This document shows positions 56,382-64,000 of a DNA stretch of 64,000 nucleotides, piece after piece. The stretch's first letter is position 1. Each line of letters starts with the position of its first letter. Source of the DNA: CAVQCA01 sp963763115. GTDB taxonomy: Bacteria; Pseudomonadota; Gammaproteobacteria; UBA9214. The notes under the pieces are model-generated. The model saw nothing but the letters and a program-made list of their open reading frames with translations, did no database searches and was not told the DNA's origin. Both the position numbers and the translations under genes were made by a program. The DNA lies in assembly GCA_963763115.1 (NCBI GenBank), contig CAVXNM010000049.1, forward strand, positions 3,679 to 67,678, given 5' to 3'.

Positions 56382-56946
56382 ACCGAGCAGCCGCGCGAGC
56401 CAGACAGGTCGCGCAGCTGCTCAACCCGGGTCTTCAACCTTCGCGCTTTTCACGCTCGTGAGTCCCGGCCTACATTCAACCGATGCAACGAAAGTCCTCG
56501 TGGCGTTCTCGCGAGGAATAGCTGCCTGATCATCGGCGAGGTCAGCTTCGAACACCCTCCATATAGTCGCCAGATCGCAGTACATAACCGGTGAACATTT
56601 CCACGATGTTCCGCCCGGCCTATTTTGTAATGAGAATAATTTTCATTAACAAAGAGGACCCCGTCAAGCGTTTGTCACGAAAGCAGAGGAATGTAACAGC
56701 AGCCGCGAAATCAGCCATCAGGCAATACCTTGAGAAGCATATCCTGGGTATGGGACCAGCACCCATCGCAGCCATGCGCTCGTGTGGCTCAAGCCCAAAC
56801 TATAAATTTCATATATGCCACATAAAAACCACTAAATTAGCATTACCGCATAGCTACAGTTCATACTATCACGTTGATAATGATTCTGACTTACTGGTCA
56901 GTTTGAGCTTACTGGTTAGCTTGAGAACAGTCGAGGAGATGTTTAC
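56382..56946. other. leader region of aprMBA
   Basis: 565 bp. Short open frames exist but none is convincing. The last 60 bp carry a tandem repeat (56890-56925) and the aprM ribosome-binding site GAGGAG (56933-56938). The apr promoter is expected here. Confidence 0.45.
56890..56925 (+). repeat. 18-bp tandem repeat just before aprM
   Basis: CTTACTGGTCAGTTTGAG (56890-56907) is followed directly by CTTACTGGTTAGCTTGAG (56908-56925), 16 of 18 identical. The pair ends 21 bp before the aprM start, so it lies in the leader and could be an operator or a chance duplication. Confidence 0.6.
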
Positions 56947-57789
56947 ATGTTCAGCACCAACCCCTTCTACGAACTTTTAACGTTCATTTCCCCAGCCATT
57001 ATGCAGGGCTACGTCATCCTCATGGTCCTGCTGGTGATTGTCGGAACTATTTTGGACATGATGCATAAACAGAGTGCCCAGTACTTTTTCGAAAATGCAA
57101 AAAGAGCACAGAAAAATGCGAAGCGCACCCTGAGCGGTGGCGAAAAAGCATCGTTTGCGGTGCAGACTGTCGTTAACGAAGTACTCACCTCTTCGGAATT
57201 TAAAAGGACCGGCCGCCGTATATCACACCTGTTCACCATGTACGGTTTCGTCATTTTTGTTGTCAGCACCGCGGTTCTGATTTTCGGTTACCCAACGGAA
57301 GCCGCTGCGGGTATCTGGCCCGTTTTCTGGCACCTGGGTGCTCTTATGCTGTGTTTCGGCGGTTACTGGTTCTGGTTTTTCATCCGTGTCGATGTCGCAG
57401 CCGAAGGTGTCAAGTGGTACAACTTCAACGGGCGCGGCGACATCTTCATCGTCGGCCTGATCACCATGCCCACTTTCGCTCTGCTGTGGTCGGCTACCCT
57501 GGGTGGCGACTCACTGAACATGCTGTTCTTCGTACTGTTCATCGCGTGCAGCACTGTACTGTTCGGCAGTGTCTTCTGGTCCAAGTTCGCACACATGTTC
57601 TTCAAACCTGCTGCGGCGTACCAGAAGAAATGCATCATGGCGGATGGTTCGAGAGAGGGTCTGCCCGATGATTACGACCTGACGGACCCCGCCGTACAGG
57701 CAAGGTTTCCGGACATACCGGAATATATGGGTACCAATCCACCCAACATGGGACCCGGTATCAACGCCGAACCCCCCAGTCACTACTGA
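56947..57789 (+). CDS. aprM: AprM, membrane subunit associated with APS reductase
   Basis: 280 residues with five predicted membrane helices (about residues 19-37, 95-116, 122-146, 163-185, 190-210). AprM-like proteins precede aprBA in Allochromatium- and Thiobacillus-type sulfur oxidisers and are thought to anchor the APS reductase to the membrane and pass its electrons to the quinone pool; this role is inferred from gene context in the literature. The C-terminal ~60 residues are cytoplasmic-like and hydrophilic. aprB follows after 30 bp. Confidence 0.9.
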   Translation: MFSTNPFYELLTFISPAIMQGYVILMVLLVIVGTILDMMHKQSAQYFFENAKRAQKNAKRTLSGGEKASFAVQTVVNEVLTSSEFKRTGRRISHLFTMYGFVIFVVSTAVLIFGYPTEAAAGIWPVFWHLGALMLCFGGYWFWFFIRVDVAAEGVKWYNFNGRGDIFIVGLITMPTFALLWSATLGGDSLNMLFFVLFIACSTVLFGSVFWSKFAHMFFKPAAAYQKKCIMADGSREGLPDDYDLTDPAVQARFPDIPEYMGTNPPNMGPGINAEPPSHY

Positions 57790-57819
57790 TTAGCTTTCAA
57801 AAGTAAAGGAGTATTAATA

Positions 57820-58305
57820 ATGCCAACTTTTGTATACATGACTCGTTGTGACGGGTGTGGTCAGTGTGTCGATATCTGCCCATCAGACATTATGCATATC
57901 GACAAGGTCACCCGTCGTGCCTACAACATCGAACCCAACATGTGCTGGGAGTGCTACTCCTGCGTAAAGGCCTGCCCGCATCAGGCGATCGATTGCCGTG
58001 GTTATGCAGACTTCGCACCGCTGGGCCATTCGGTACGCGTGAAGCGCGATGAGGAGAAAGGTGTCATCGCCTGGCGCATCAAGTTCCGCAACGGCAAGAA
58101 GGACATGGATCTGCTGGCGCCGATCACCACCAAGCCCTGGGGTACCTGTATTCCCCAGCTCAGTGACGTACCGGCGCCTAGCCAGCAGCAGCGCGACAGC
58201 CAGCTCCTGTTCAACGAACCCAAATACATTCGCATGGACGACGGTGACATCCACACCCTCGAGTCCAATGGTCTGAAAATGTTAGAAGGTGTGGAGGGTT
58301 ACTAA
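57820..58305 (+). CDS. aprB: AprB, adenylylsulfate reductase beta subunit
   Basis: 161 residues. A ferredoxin-like protein with two [4Fe-4S] clusters: Cys10, Cys13, Cys16, Cys20 (RCDGCGQCVDICPS) and Cys42, Cys45, Cys48, Cys52 (MCWECYSCVKACPH). It carries electrons from the FAD of AprA. The C-terminal tail that wraps around AprA is present. Its stop codon overlaps the aprA start by one base (TAATG). Confidence 0.97.
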   Translation: MPTFVYMTRCDGCGQCVDICPSDIMHIDKVTRRAYNIEPNMCWECYSCVKACPHQAIDCRGYADFAPLGHSVRVKRDEEKGVIAWRIKFRNGKKDMDLLAPITTKPWGTCIPQLSDVPAPSQQQRDSQLLFNEPKYIRMDDGDIHTLESNGLKMLEGVEGY

Positions 58306-60170
58306 TGGCTTACAAAACTATCGTCGAAGACAATATCGATATCCTGGTCGCAGGTGCCGGCCTGGGTGGTACCGGTGCCGCTTTCGAGGCGCGCTACTGG
58401 GGTCAGGACAAGAAGATTGTCATTGCAGAGAAAGCGAACATCGACCGTTCCGGCGCCGTGGCGCAGGGCCTGTACGCGATCAACTGCTACATGGGCACCC
58501 GTTTCGGTGAGAACAACCCGGAAGACCACGTGCGCTACGCCCGTATCGACCTGATGGGCATGGTGCGTGAAGACCTGCTGTTCGACATGGCGCGCCACGT
58601 CGACTCGGCTGTACACCAGTTCGAGGAATGGGGCATGCCGATCATGCGCAATCCGAAAACCGGCGCCTATCTGCGCGAAGGCCGCTGGCAGATCATGATC
58701 CACGGCGAGTCCTACAAGCCGCTCGTGGCGAGTGCCGCGAAGAAGTCGGCTGACAAGGTATTCAACCGTATCTGCGTGACCCACCTGCTGATGGATGAAA
58801 GCAAACCAAACCGTGTTGCCGGCGCCGTCGGTTTCAACGTGCGCACCGGTAACTACCACGTTTTCAAGTCGAAAACCGTCATCGTCGGTGCCGGCGGTGC
58901 ATCCAACATCTACAAACCGCGCTCGGTTGGTGAAGGTGCCGGTCGTGTGTGGTATGCACCGTGGTCCTCGGGTTCGGCCTATGGTCTGCTGATCGGTGCC
59001 GGGGCAAAGATGACCCAGATGGAGAACCGCATCGTGCTGGCTCGCTTCAAGGACGGTTACGGCCCTGTTGGTGCCTACTTCCTGCATCTCAAGACCTACA
59101 CCCAGAATGCCTATGGCGAAGAGTACGAGTCCAAGTGGTTCCCCGCACTGGAGGAAATGGTTGGCAAGAGATATCTGGATATAGAAGCATCGCACCTGAC
59201 GCACCGTCCGATTCCGACCTGTCTGCGTAACCATGCGTTAATTTCCGAGGTCAACGCCGGTCGCGGGCCGATCCACATGGTGACCATGGAAGCCTTCCAG
59301 GACCCGCATCTCGAAGAGATCGGCTGGCATAACTTCCTGGGTATGACCGTCGGCCAGGCCGTACTGTGGGCCGCTACCGACGTGGATCCGAAGTACGAGA
59401 ACCCGGAACTGACCACCTCCGAGCCGTATGTGATGGGTTCGCATGCGACCGGTTGCGGCGCCTGGTGTTCCGGCCCGGAGGATGTGTCTCCACCGGAGTA
59501 CTTCTGGGGCTACAACCGTATGACCACCGTCGAAGGCCTGTTCGGTGCCGGTGATGCCGTCGGCGGCACGCCGCACGCATTCTCATCCGGCTCCTTTACC
59601 GAAGGTCGCCTGGCCGCGAAAGCCGCCTGCAAATACATCGATGACGGCAAGGGCGAGGGGATTGTTGTTTCCCGGGAGCAGATCGAGCGTCGCAAGAAGG
59701 AGATCTACAAGCCGATGGAGCATTACCGGATCTATCGCAACGAGATCACCGCGGGCTCCGTCAACCCGAACTACATCAACCCGCGTCAGGCGCTGGATCG
59801 CCTGCAGAAGTTGATGGACGAGTACGCCGGTGGTGTGACCGTCAGCTACATGACAAACGACAAGCTGCTTAACATCGGTCTGAAGAAAATGAAGATCCTG
59901 GAAGAAGACCTTGAGAAGATCGCTGCGGAAAACATCCATGAGCTGCTGCGTGCCTGGGAGGTCAAGCATCGTCACCTCACTTCCGAGGCTGTCTTCCATC
60001 ACACGCTGTTCCGCAAGGAGACCCGCTGGCCGGGTTACTACTACCGTGGTGACCACATGAAGGTGGATGACGATAACTGGCACGTACTGACAGTTTCCCG
60101 TCGTGATCCGGAGACCGGTGAGTACACCATGGAGAAAGCGCCTTGTTATCACCTCGTTGATGACAAGTAA
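58305..60170 (+). CDS. aprA: AprA, adenylylsulfate reductase alpha subunit
   Basis: 621 residues. FAD-binding catalytic subunit that in sulfur oxidisers works in reverse, making APS from sulfite and AMP. The N-terminal dinucleotide-binding fold is ILVAGAGLGGTGAAFEA (about residues 10-27). Further conserved blocks are SGAVAQGLYAINCYMG, EDHVRYARIDLMG, and GLFGAGDAVGGTPHAFSSGSFTEG near the flavin. Together with aprB and aprM this defines the cytoplasmic sulfite oxidation (APS) pathway. No sulfate adenylyltransferase gene is in the window. Confidence 0.98.
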   Translation: MAYKTIVEDNIDILVAGAGLGGTGAAFEARYWGQDKKIVIAEKANIDRSGAVAQGLYAINCYMGTRFGENNPEDHVRYARIDLMGMVREDLLFDMARHVDSAVHQFEEWGMPIMRNPKTGAYLREGRWQIMIHGESYKPLVASAAKKSADKVFNRICVTHLLMDESKPNRVAGAVGFNVRTGNYHVFKSKTVIVGAGGASNIYKPRSVGEGAGRVWYAPWSSGSAYGLLIGAGAKMTQMENRIVLARFKDGYGPVGAYFLHLKTYTQNAYGEEYESKWFPALEEMVGKRYLDIEASHLTHRPIPTCLRNHALISEVNAGRGPIHMVTMEAFQDPHLEEIGWHNFLGMTVGQAVLWAATDVDPKYENPELTTSEPYVMGSHATGCGAWCSGPEDVSPPEYFWGYNRMTTVEGLFGAGDAVGGTPHAFSSGSFTEGRLAAKAACKYIDDGKGEGIVVSREQIERRKKEIYKPMEHYRIYRNEITAGSVNPNYINPRQALDRLQKLMDEYAGGVTVSYMTNDKLLNIGLKKMKILEEDLEKIAAENIHELLRAWEVKHRHLTSEAVFHHTLFRKETRWPGYYYRGDHMKVDDDNWHVLTVSRRDPETGEYTMEKAPCYHLVDDK

Positions 60171-60195
60171 CTTCAAGCTCAACAGGAATGTGAAC

Positions 60196-60227
60196 GAGGG
60201 ATTTCTACAAGCGTGTAGAGATCCCTC
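60196..60227 (+). terminator. hairpin after aprA
   Basis: GAGGGATTTCTAC pairs with GTAGAGATCCCTC with one or two mismatches around a short loop. It lacks a T run directly after it and may stabilise the apr mRNA end. Confidence 0.5.
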
Positions 60228-60250
60228 GATATCCTGGCAGGGGCCTGAAA

Positions 60251-60274
60251 GATCAACACATGTTGGTCTTTTTT
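60251..60274 (+). terminator. Rho-independent terminator after aprA
   Basis: GATCAACA (60251-60258) pairs with TGTTGGTC (60261-60268) with a G-T pair, and is followed by TTTTTT (60269-60274). Confidence 0.7.
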
Positions 60275-60313
60275 ATTTGCAGGATAAACCCCATATTGTG
60301 AAGTGCAGGGCAG

Positions 60314-60706
60314 ATGGACATGACAACAGAAGCCGCAGAACAGAATGAAGGGTTCAGGAACATTATCGACGACAGCGAGGAAGAGATTCTCGCAGTCGCG
60401 CATCCGATGTGGGATGACCTGATCAAATACTCCAACGAGGGCAAGTATGGACTGTTCATCAAGCATTTCTCGCGCGACCTGTTGCGCGGCCTGAACGAGG
60501 TCGAGGTGGGCAGGCAGTTCGCAAAGAGTGAGCTCACCCGCAATCTGTCACCGGACTACGACTACCTGGGACTGATCCGCCGCGGCCAGCATGTGACCTG
60601 TCTGTACCGGGTCAGGAGTACAAAGAAGGAAGGTGAATGGCTGGGCCGCATGGTGCTCGGCTACGAGCAGGGAGAAATCCGGATCTTCGCAGCATCCATT
60701 TTCTAG
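60314..60706 (+). CDS. uncharacterised 130-residue protein downstream of aprA
   Basis: 130 residues from ATG 60314 (ATG 60320 also possible). Acidic, no signal peptide or membrane segment. The pattern of an N-terminal helix region (HPMWDDLIKYSNEGKYGLFIKHF) followed by strands (HVTCLYRVRSTKKEGEWLGRMVLGYEQGEIRIFAASIF) resembles a SnoaL/NTF2-like fold, but I cannot assign a family. It starts 15 bp before the FKBP gene, so the two are likely one transcript. Confidence 0.75.
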   Translation: MDMTTEAAEQNEGFRNIIDDSEEEILAVAHPMWDDLIKYSNEGKYGLFIKHFSRDLLRGLNEVEVGRQFAKSELTRNLSPDYDYLGLIRRGQHVTCLYRVRSTKKEGEWLGRMVLGYEQGEIRIFAASIF

Positions 60707-60721
60707 AACCGGGTCACACGT

Positions 60722-61243
60722 ATGTCAGAGATAATCAGTGACGTCATCACCGATGGCAAGTACGTAGAGCTGAAGTACCAGGTCATCGACGTGAAGAGCG
60801 ATAGTGTGCTAACGCAGGTGGAGTTCCCGCTCGGCTATGTACACGGTGTCAACGAGGTGCTTGCTCCCGCGGTCATGCGGGAACTAGAAGGCAGGAAGGC
60901 AGGCGATACGATCGAAGTGCCGATCGACTGCAACCAGATCTACGGCCCCAGGGATGACTCGCTGGTCATCAACGAAAACATCCATAACGTGCCGGAGGAA
61001 TACCGCGAGGTAGGCACGGCCATCCTGATGGAGAACGGCCAGGGACAGACCAAAACTTTCCTGGTGACGCGTATAGCCGGTGACCTCATCACCATCGATG
61101 GCAACAATCCGCTTTGCGGCCGGGAAGTGGTATTCAGGCTCGATATACTGACAGTTCGCGATGCGACTCACGAAGAGATAGAGGCCGGCGGCAGGGTTGA
61201 AGAAGGACCAGATCTCCACGGTGCTACCCAGGTCCCGATCTGA
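60722..61243 (+). CDS. FKBP-type peptidyl-prolyl isomerase, SlyD-like
   Basis: 173 residues. The first ~70 residues read as the split FKBP fold (LKYQVIDVKSDSVLTQVEFP and FPLGYVHGVNEVLAPAVMRE), the middle part as an insert-in-flap chaperone domain (GPRDDSLVINENIHNVPEEY), and VDGNNPLCGRE-like sequence (TIDGNNPLCGREVVFRLDIL) closes the fold, as in SlyD/FkpB-type proteins. It lacks the His-rich metal-binding tail of E. coli SlyD. Position after apr suggests a folding helper for Apr or related proteins, but that is inference. Confidence 0.85.
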   Translation: MSEIISDVITDGKYVELKYQVIDVKSDSVLTQVEFPLGYVHGVNEVLAPAVMRELEGRKAGDTIEVPIDCNQIYGPRDDSLVINENIHNVPEEYREVGTAILMENGQGQTKTFLVTRIAGDLITIDGNNPLCGREVVFRLDILTVRDATHEEIEAGGRVEEGPDLHGATQVPI

Positions 61244-61317
61244 TGGCTGCTACGGCGCTGGGAAACCCTTAAAATGTGCGGCCGCGCGGCCCTTACCGGG
61301 TAGCGCGGCGCCTGGGA

Positions 61318-61479
61318 TCAGGGGCGCTTCGGGGTGGTGTATTTGGTCTCTTTCTGAAATGAGTCCCAGATGGTGTCGTAGCCTACGAAACCCTTTTCAT
61401 TCGCCGCTTTCTGACGTGTGGTCAGAAAGCGGGATTTGCCCTCCGGTATCTGGGGCCTGGTCTTGGGTGCATCACTCAT
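61318..61479 (-). CDS. 53-residue conserved small protein, copy 2 (downstream, convergent)
   Basis: 53 residues from ATG 61479, with AGAGGT upstream on the minus strand. It shares with copy 1 the pattern PEGKSRFLTTRQ, NEKGFVGYDTIWDSFQKE and the same C-terminal YTTPKRP. Both copies have exactly 53 codons with no gaps. It is convergent with the FKBP gene and may be the last gene of a minus-strand set. Function unknown. Confidence 0.85.
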   Translation of the reverse strand: MSDAPKTRPQIPEGKSRFLTTRQKAANEKGFVGYDTIWDSFQKETKYTTPKRP

Positions 61480-61682
61480 AATCTACCTCTGTTAAGCAGT
61501 AAAAAACACGGGGTCGAAAAAATCATCGACGCCAGTCCCTCCCGGTAGACTGGCCATCCAGTCGGCAATCTGTACAGTCAAGAGTACTTCCTGAGCCCCA
61601 TATGATACCTGATTGTCCGAGGTTCAGGCCAGTTTCCGGAGCCTTTATGAGCGGAAGCGCCGACCTGCAGCAGGTCTGCGCT

Positions 61683-61946
61683 TCAGTCCAGCTCATCAAA
61701 CAGATCGCCCGCCAGCACGATCGATATATAGGGTGCGTAGGTCAGTACGGCACCCTGCAGAAACCCGAGACCATCAAAGACGTCCGACAACTGACCGAGC
61801 AGCGCTTCGTTACGGGGGTCGGCAGCGATCGACTCCAGTACAACGATGAGCGGTGCGATGTCCTCCTCTGCGAGATACTGTTTCAGCATCGTAATGGAGG
61901 TCTCGACCCTATAGAGATCGACAAGAGGGGACGGACTACTCATCAC
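61683..61946 (-). CDS. hypothetical 87-residue protein
   Basis: 87 residues from ATG 61946. Predicted largely helical and acidic (YLAEEDIAPLIVVLESIAAD, LLGQLSDVFDGLGF). No family recognised. It lies 48 bp after the YCII-like gene on the same strand. Confidence 0.6.
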   Translation of the reverse strand: MMSSPSPLVDLYRVETSITMLKQYLAEEDIAPLIVVLESIAADPRNEALLGQLSDVFDGLGFLQGAVLTYAPYISIVLAGDLFDELD

Positions 61947-61994
61947 CTGGCCTGTGAATATTCTTTGCCGGGCTTGCAGGGCTAGTTGGGCTTC

Positions 61995-62333
61995 TCACTC
62001 GCCTGGATGATCCTGCTGTCCGGACATCTCGATCATCTCGGAGACTTCAAGTGTGCCGTTTATTTCTAGGAACGGACACGACCGGGCAGCAGCCAGTGCC
62101 TCTCCCAGTGAAGCCATCCGGATGATACTGAGGCCCGACATGGCGCTCGTGCTGCCCTGCGAGATGGTTCCGTCCGGTTGCACGACGTGCGTATCCCTGA
62201 AAGGAATTGCCGGGCTGATGACGGCGTTACCCAGTGAATCCAGCCACTGCTGGTAGCGCTGGAAATGCTTCTGCCCCTCTTCAGGGTTGTCAGGAAGTTC
62301 TCCTCCGAGGTAGACGAAGATGAATTGCGGCAT
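61995..62333 (-). CDS. YCII-related domain protein
   Basis: 112 residues. The opening MPQFIFVYLGGELPDN and the central QRYQQWLDSLGNAVISPAIP with GLSIIRMASLGEALAAARSCPFLEINGTLEVSEM match the YCII/DGPF fold of small dimeric alpha-beta barrel proteins. YciI-type proteins have varied or unknown roles. It is part of a minus-strand run of small genes between 61.3 and 63.65 kb. Confidence 0.8.
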   Translation of the reverse strand: MPQFIFVYLGGELPDNPEEGQKHFQRYQQWLDSLGNAVISPAIPFRDTHVVQPDGTISQGSTSAMSGLSIIRMASLGEALAAARSCPFLEINGTLEVSEMIEMSGQQDHPGE

Positions 62334-62415
62334 GGCAACCGGCCTCCATGAGGTTTCATGGTGTATTGTAATACGTGAATTCTAAAGGATGTTGCCTGCC
62401 GGGGCAGGTATAGTG

Positions 62416-63279
62416 TCATTCAGTACCGGAACGTTCTGCCGCGAGCCGAAGTCGCGCTTCGACGCATATCGCCGACATCAGTTTGTCGTCAGCGACCGCT
62501 GGATACAGGGGGGAAAACCGTTCGACCTCCAGTGCGTTCTGACGTGCATAGCCTTCCAGCCGCAGCCGGTCTTCATGTTTCAACCCATGGAGCATCAGCA
62601 GCCGGGGTGCCTGGCGCTCGATGTATCGCTGACAAAGGCGGCGGTCTTCCTCACTCTCCCAATCCTCACGCACCAGGCATGATGGGAAGAACTCTCTCAG
62701 GCCTTCGCGTCGCTTGATCCACCTTGCCCTGGGATGCCTGCCGGCACGTTCATTCACCAGATGTTCCAGTCGATAATTCACGGGAGGCACGTAATGCTGC
62801 TCTTCCTCGGGTATCCTGGGCACTTCCATGATGGCAGCGGGTGTCGCCGTCCATTCCGGGCGATGCGGAAACAATGGCATCTCCTCCGCATGCAGGCAGG
62901 AAAAGATCAATGCCAGTGGCTGATTATCCACCTCATCCAGTAACCAGTATTCGTGCATGTCAGCAGGCGGCAGGGGTACGCTGACCTCTTCAAGATATGC
63001 CGCGAGTTCCTGGACCTGCTCTGCAACTGCATCTGTATCCAGGTAGGTAGGCACAGGCATGCGCTCGATCCCCGATGGCCTGATGATTGCCGCACGCACA
63101 TAGTTATGTTTCTTCACTGTCTGCTGCTGATCGGCAACCGGACCCTTTCCGATAGAGACCCTGTATTGCAGCTCCCAGTTGTTGCCATCGAGAGTGAGTG
63201 CACGTGCCTGACCCGTCTCCACGACCTGTACTTGCCCCGTGAAAGGTGACAACAGTCTTTTTGAATAGGCCTGGATCAT
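62416..63279 (-). CDS. uncharacterised 287-residue protein
   Basis: 287 residues. Soluble, with Pro-rich and acidic stretches and a repeated charged C-terminal half (EDWESEEDRRLCQRYIERQA). No signal peptide, membrane segment or recognisable catalytic motif was seen. The N-terminal half (LSPFTGQVQVVETGQARALT, WELQYRVSIGKG) looks like beta structure. It has no family I can name. It is 59 bp downstream of the 102-residue gene and 82 bp upstream of the YCII gene. Confidence 0.7.
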   Translation of the reverse strand: MIQAYSKRLLSPFTGQVQVVETGQARALTLDGNNWELQYRVSIGKGPVADQQQTVKKHNYVRAAIIRPSGIERMPVPTYLDTDAVAEQVQELAAYLEEVSVPLPPADMHEYWLLDEVDNQPLALIFSCLHAEEMPLFPHRPEWTATPAAIMEVPRIPEEEQHYVPPVNYRLEHLVNERAGRHPRARWIKRREGLREFFPSCLVREDWESEEDRRLCQRYIERQAPRLLMLHGLKHEDRLRLEGYARQNALEVERFSPLYPAVADDKLMSAICVEARLRLAAERSGTE

Positions 63280-63338
63280 GTGATCTGAAGTGATAAAGCA
63301 GACCGGATCTGCATGTCTACCTATCTGTGCCGGAAGTA

Positions 63339-63647
63339 TCAGCCGAACAGTTTATTCAGGGTTTTGTAGACAAATTCATTGGTGCAGGAGTTTTCACCAC
63401 AATGAATCAGCACATCGTCATCTACGCGGAAAGTCAAATACGGCCTGACCTCAAAACCGTCAGATTCGATTGCTGTCATATCATCGATGATATTGGCTAT
63501 GCTGAAGGTGATTTTTGCGACATTTTCCTCCAGCTTTTCTCCCTCCATGCCTGCTTCCAGGAGCTTGATCTTGATCTGTTGGGCGATCTCGTTAATGAGT
63601 ATCGCCTGGCATTTGTCGAATTGTTCGGTATCGAATTTTAATTCCAT
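63339..63647 (-). CDS. uncharacterised 102-residue protein
   Basis: 102 residues from ATG 63647. N-terminal half helical (FDKCQAILINEIAQQIKIKL), C-terminal half with FEVRPYLTFRVDDDVLIHCG and Cys in GENSCTNEF. No family recognised. First clearly supported gene of the minus-strand run. Confidence 0.65.
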   Translation of the reverse strand: MELKFDTEQFDKCQAILINEIAQQIKIKLLEAGMEGEKLEENVAKITFSIANIIDDMTAIESDGFEVRPYLTFRVDDDVLIHCGENSCTNEFVYKTLNKLFG

Positions 63648-63826
63648 GATGTATGCCCCACGGGTTCAACCTTGACGTGCAACGACTGACGAATTCCTGT
63701 TGCCAAGTATACTGTCCCCGGAACGCCGACAAAGTCGAACCCGGCCCGGATGTCGGCGGGGCGCACAGCTAGCCTTCTGATACCGTCGATTGCAGTCGGA
63801 AGCGCGCCGCACACCTTGCCGTGCAC
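63638..63826 (-). CDS. possible small protein or truncated gene next to the att repeat
   Basis: 62 residues from GTG 63826, overlapping the next gene by 10 bp. The frame stays protein-like for ~16 codons further upstream (NRFEQAWIAHLPACV) without a start codon, so this may be the C-terminal remnant of a longer gene cut at the island end. No family recognised. Confidence 0.35.
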   Translation of the reverse strand: MHGKVCGALPTAIDGIRRLAVRPADIRAGFDFVGVPGTVYLATGIRQSLHVKVEPVGHTSWN

Positions 63827-63959
63827 ACAAGCGGGGAGGTGTGCGATCCAGGCCTGCTCAAAACGATTCGCATCACCCTGCTCGGTTCAGGTCAGTCACA
63901 AAAAACTCACGCAGAGGAATGCTGACAAGGACGTTTGTAACGGTAAGTTGTTGATTTAA

Positions 63960-64000
63960 TGGTGGCCAGGGACGGAATCGAACCGCCGACACGGGGATTT
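63960..64000 (-). other. tRNA-Phe 3' part, right end of the direct repeat (runs off the window)
   Basis: Same 3' acceptor, T arm and anticodon-side sequence as 54302-54342. The geometry (3' half toward the island, 5' half to the right) would make this the intact tRNA-Phe gene if the sequence beyond 64000 supplies the D arm and 5' acceptor strand. That part is not visible. Confidence 0.75.

Noticed and set aside
56591..56980. 129-codon open frame overlapping the aprM start
   Set aside because: Lacks a conserved pattern, and its end overlaps aprM out of frame; the region is better explained as apr leader.

Overview
The window is a stretch of gammaproteobacterial chromosome. The first ~40 kb follows the classic gammaproteobacterial housekeeping order: rseP-bamA-skp-lpxD-fabZ-lpxA-lpxB-rnhB, dnaE-accA-tilS-pyrG-kdsA-eno-ftsB-ispD-ispF-truD, surE-pcm-nlpD-rpoS, alaC-hom-thrC, rpfE-like-recJ-prfB-lysS, then mltD, a yafS-type methyltransferase, rnhA and dnaQ. 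Near the right end is an aprM-aprB-aprA cluster for dissimilatory adenylylsulfate (APS) reductase with its membrane subunit. This arrangement is typical of sulfur-oxidising Gammaproteobacteria and Thiobacillus-like bacteria, so the source is most likely a sulfur oxidiser.

Layout. 1-8.6 kb: outer-membrane assembly and lipid A synthesis, ending at a convergent diguanylate cyclase. 8.9-25.5 kb: replication, fatty acid, CTP, KDO, isoprenoid and tRNA-modification genes up to the stationary-phase sigma factor. 25.8-35.9 kb: alanine and threonine synthesis, recJ, release factor 2 (with its programmed frameshift) and lysS. 36-41.5 kb: cell-wall lytic enzyme, RNase H, DNA polymerase III epsilon, NhaD antiporter. 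41.5-43.1 kb: gene-poor, with two decayed small genes. 43.1-49.4 kb: a putrescine ABC transporter (potFGHI), a glyoxalase-fold protein and a lipoprotein hydrolase. 49.5-54.35 kb: an integration hot spot with three tRNA 3'-end fragments, a broken integrase and an IS1634-type element. 54.3-64 kb: a segment bounded by a 46-bp direct repeat of the 3' end of a tRNA-Phe, holding vapBC, a homocysteine methyltransferase remnant, aprMBA, an FKBP-type isomerase and a convergent set of small uncharacterised genes.

Most notable observations. (1) Two paralogous 53-residue proteins flank the apr cluster, one on each strand; both are easily missed because they are short. (2) The apr segment lies between tRNA-Phe att-like repeats, so it may be, or may once have been, a mobile islet. 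(3) An intergenic family of elements with CGCAAAGACGCAAAG-type ends in inverted orientation occurs four times, and a separate 165-bp near-perfect palindrome follows thrC. (4) Several housekeeping genes carry single-base indels, often in short homopolymers (pyrG, eno, the Mth938-like gene, probably rpoS), and eno also lacks about 210 internal codons. These look more like sequence or assembly errors than biology, but eno deserves direct checking.
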